From positions 1 through 41,978 of the forward strand of contig PUMD01000195.1 of the NCBI GenBank assembly GCA_003551215.1: DNA of 41,978 nucleotides, read 5' to 3'. A program made the position numbers and the translations under genes. Under the pieces are notes generated by a model that did not search any database, was not told the origin of the DNA, and saw nothing but the letters and a program-made list of their open reading frames with translations. Below are positions 41,254 to 41,978 of this stretch, in pieces. This stretch comes from Clostridia bacterium (lineage in GTDB: Bacteria > Bacillota > Sulfobacillia > SLMV01). How positions within the stretch are numbered: the stretch's first letter is position 1; the number at the start of each line of letters is the position of its first letter.

Positions 41254-41978
41254 TCACTCCCCCTCCCCTTGTCGATGCTGGGCAATTTCTACTGCCTGAC
41301 GTGCAGCATCCTGCAGGCTCCGGTAAGCATCGATTCCGGCATCATCCAGTATATCTAAGCCTTCTTCCTCGTTGGTGCCGACTAACCTGACGACGAGGGG
41401 ATCTTCAATCAAACCTTCATCTTTCACCCGGACGATGGCTTTGGCGACATCATCGCACCGCGTGATTCCTCCGAAAATGTTAACCAGCAGGACCTTCGGT
41501 CGCGTTGAGGCCAGAACCTTCAGGGCATCGGCGGTGACCTCCATTCCCGCACCACCGCCGCAATCCAGGAAGTTCATCGCATCCTGCCCGTAGTGCTGGA
41601 GTATATCCATGGTAGCCATGGTAGTACCCGCCCCGTTGGCCATCACCGCTATGTCCCCGTCCAGCTGTACATAGGAAAGACCCAGCTCGGAGACCTGCTG
41701 CTCCACTTCGGAACGCATCTTGGTGTCCGGCCAGTCCGGCTGACGGTACATGCTGTCATCATTGATGTTCAGGCGGGCATCCGCCGCTACCAGTTCGTCG
41801 CCGCATACCGCCAGCGGATTTATCTCGGTCAGCTCGGCATCATTTTCACAGAAGAGCTGGTAAAGGGCGAGCGCTATCTTGGTAAACTGCCCGATGACCT
41901 CTCCGGGTATCTCCAGGCTGTGGGCTATAGCCCTCGCCTGATAGGGGTACAGTCCCCACTTGATATCCACCGGCTCGC
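41254..41978 (-). CDS. sucC: Succinyl-CoA synthetase, beta subunit (5' end outside window)
   Basis: The C-terminal 240 or so residues of the ATP-grasp beta subunit. Visible are ELTEINPLAV (metal/nucleotide site), NGAGTTMATMD, FLDCGGGA and VNIFGGITRCDDVAKAI, all typical of SucC. The frame is open to the window edge without a valid start, so the N-terminal ATP-grasp lobe lies beyond 41978. The acidic ELTEINP motif and the order sucC-sucD are conventional. Confidence 0.93.
   Translation of the reverse strand, partial: EPVDIKWGLYPYQARAIAHSLEIPGEVIGQFTKIALALYQLFCENDAELTEINPLAVCGDELVAADARLNINDDSMYRQPDWPDTKMRSEVEQQVSELGLSYVQLDGDIAVMANGAGTTMATMDILQHYGQDAMNFLDCGGGAGMEVTADALKVLASTRPKVLLVNIFGGITRCDDVAKAIVRVKDEGLIEDPLVVRLVGTNEEEGLDILDDAGIDAYRSLQDAARQAVEIAQHRQGEGE

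Noticed and set aside
1..41978. CRISPR array, prophage or rRNA operon
   Set aside because: No regularly spaced repeats, phage structural or integrase genes, or rRNA-like sequences were seen on either strand.

Overview
The window looks like a moderately GC-rich Bacillota (Firmicutes) chromosome. The main evidence is gene order. Read on the minus strand, secD-secF-lapA-recJ-rel-dtd-hisS-aspS is followed further on by rarA, an IscR-type Rrf2 regulator, cysteine desulfurase, NifU/IscU scaffold and mnmA, the order familiar from Bacillus and Clostridia. A MurT-GatD pair, an SLH-domain envelope protein with a GerMN domain, a SpoIIE-type phosphatase and strong AGGAGG-like ribosome sites (often with GTG or TTG starts) agree with this. 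Many proteins are rich in Asp and Glu, which could mean a salt-adapted host, but that is only an impression. The genus cannot be named from the sequence.

Layout from left to right. 1-3780: an Fe-S/thio-tRNA operon on the minus strand (iscR-like, nifS, nifU, mnmA, a zinc-ribbon protein, a YtxH-like protein). It has a promoter, a near-consensus IscR type-1 operator and a terminator. 3825-8450: rarA, an S9 peptidase and threonine aldolase (minus). 8652-10091: a plus-strand GerMN-SLH surface protein. 10092-10380: a structured region just downstream of aspS that I propose is a 6S-like RNA. 10381-21258: the translation/stringent/Sec block (aspS, hisS, dtd, rel, recJ, lapA, secF, secD). 21500-21960: a solitary IS200-type transposase. 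22086-25621: a poorly characterised cluster of a P-loop NTPase, a SpoIIE-like phosphatase, a COG3044-type ABC ATPase and a membrane protein, followed by trxB. 26982-29029: a plus-strand DASS-family transporter with a CBS-domain gene. 29080-32679: a second DASS-like transporter behind murT-gatD (minus). 32776-33177: tRNA-Pro(CGG) with a small membrane protein. 33271-36768: a second S9 peptidase, a Nudix hydrolase and a CBS-ACT protein. 36938-41978: thrC, a class III CoA-transferase, a metallophosphoesterase, sucD and a partial sucC.

How the genes fit together. The first operon couples sulfur mobilisation and Fe-S assembly to tRNA 2-thiolation under an Fe-S-sensing repressor. The aspS-secD block combines aminoacylation, chiral proofreading, (p)ppGpp control, DNA repair and protein export. 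MurT-GatD amidates lipid II. No CRISPR array, prophage or rRNA was seen. The least explained parts are the ABC ATPase/phosphatase/P-loop cluster, the 6S-like RNA, and the control regions of the DASS-CBS operon and the Fe-S operon.
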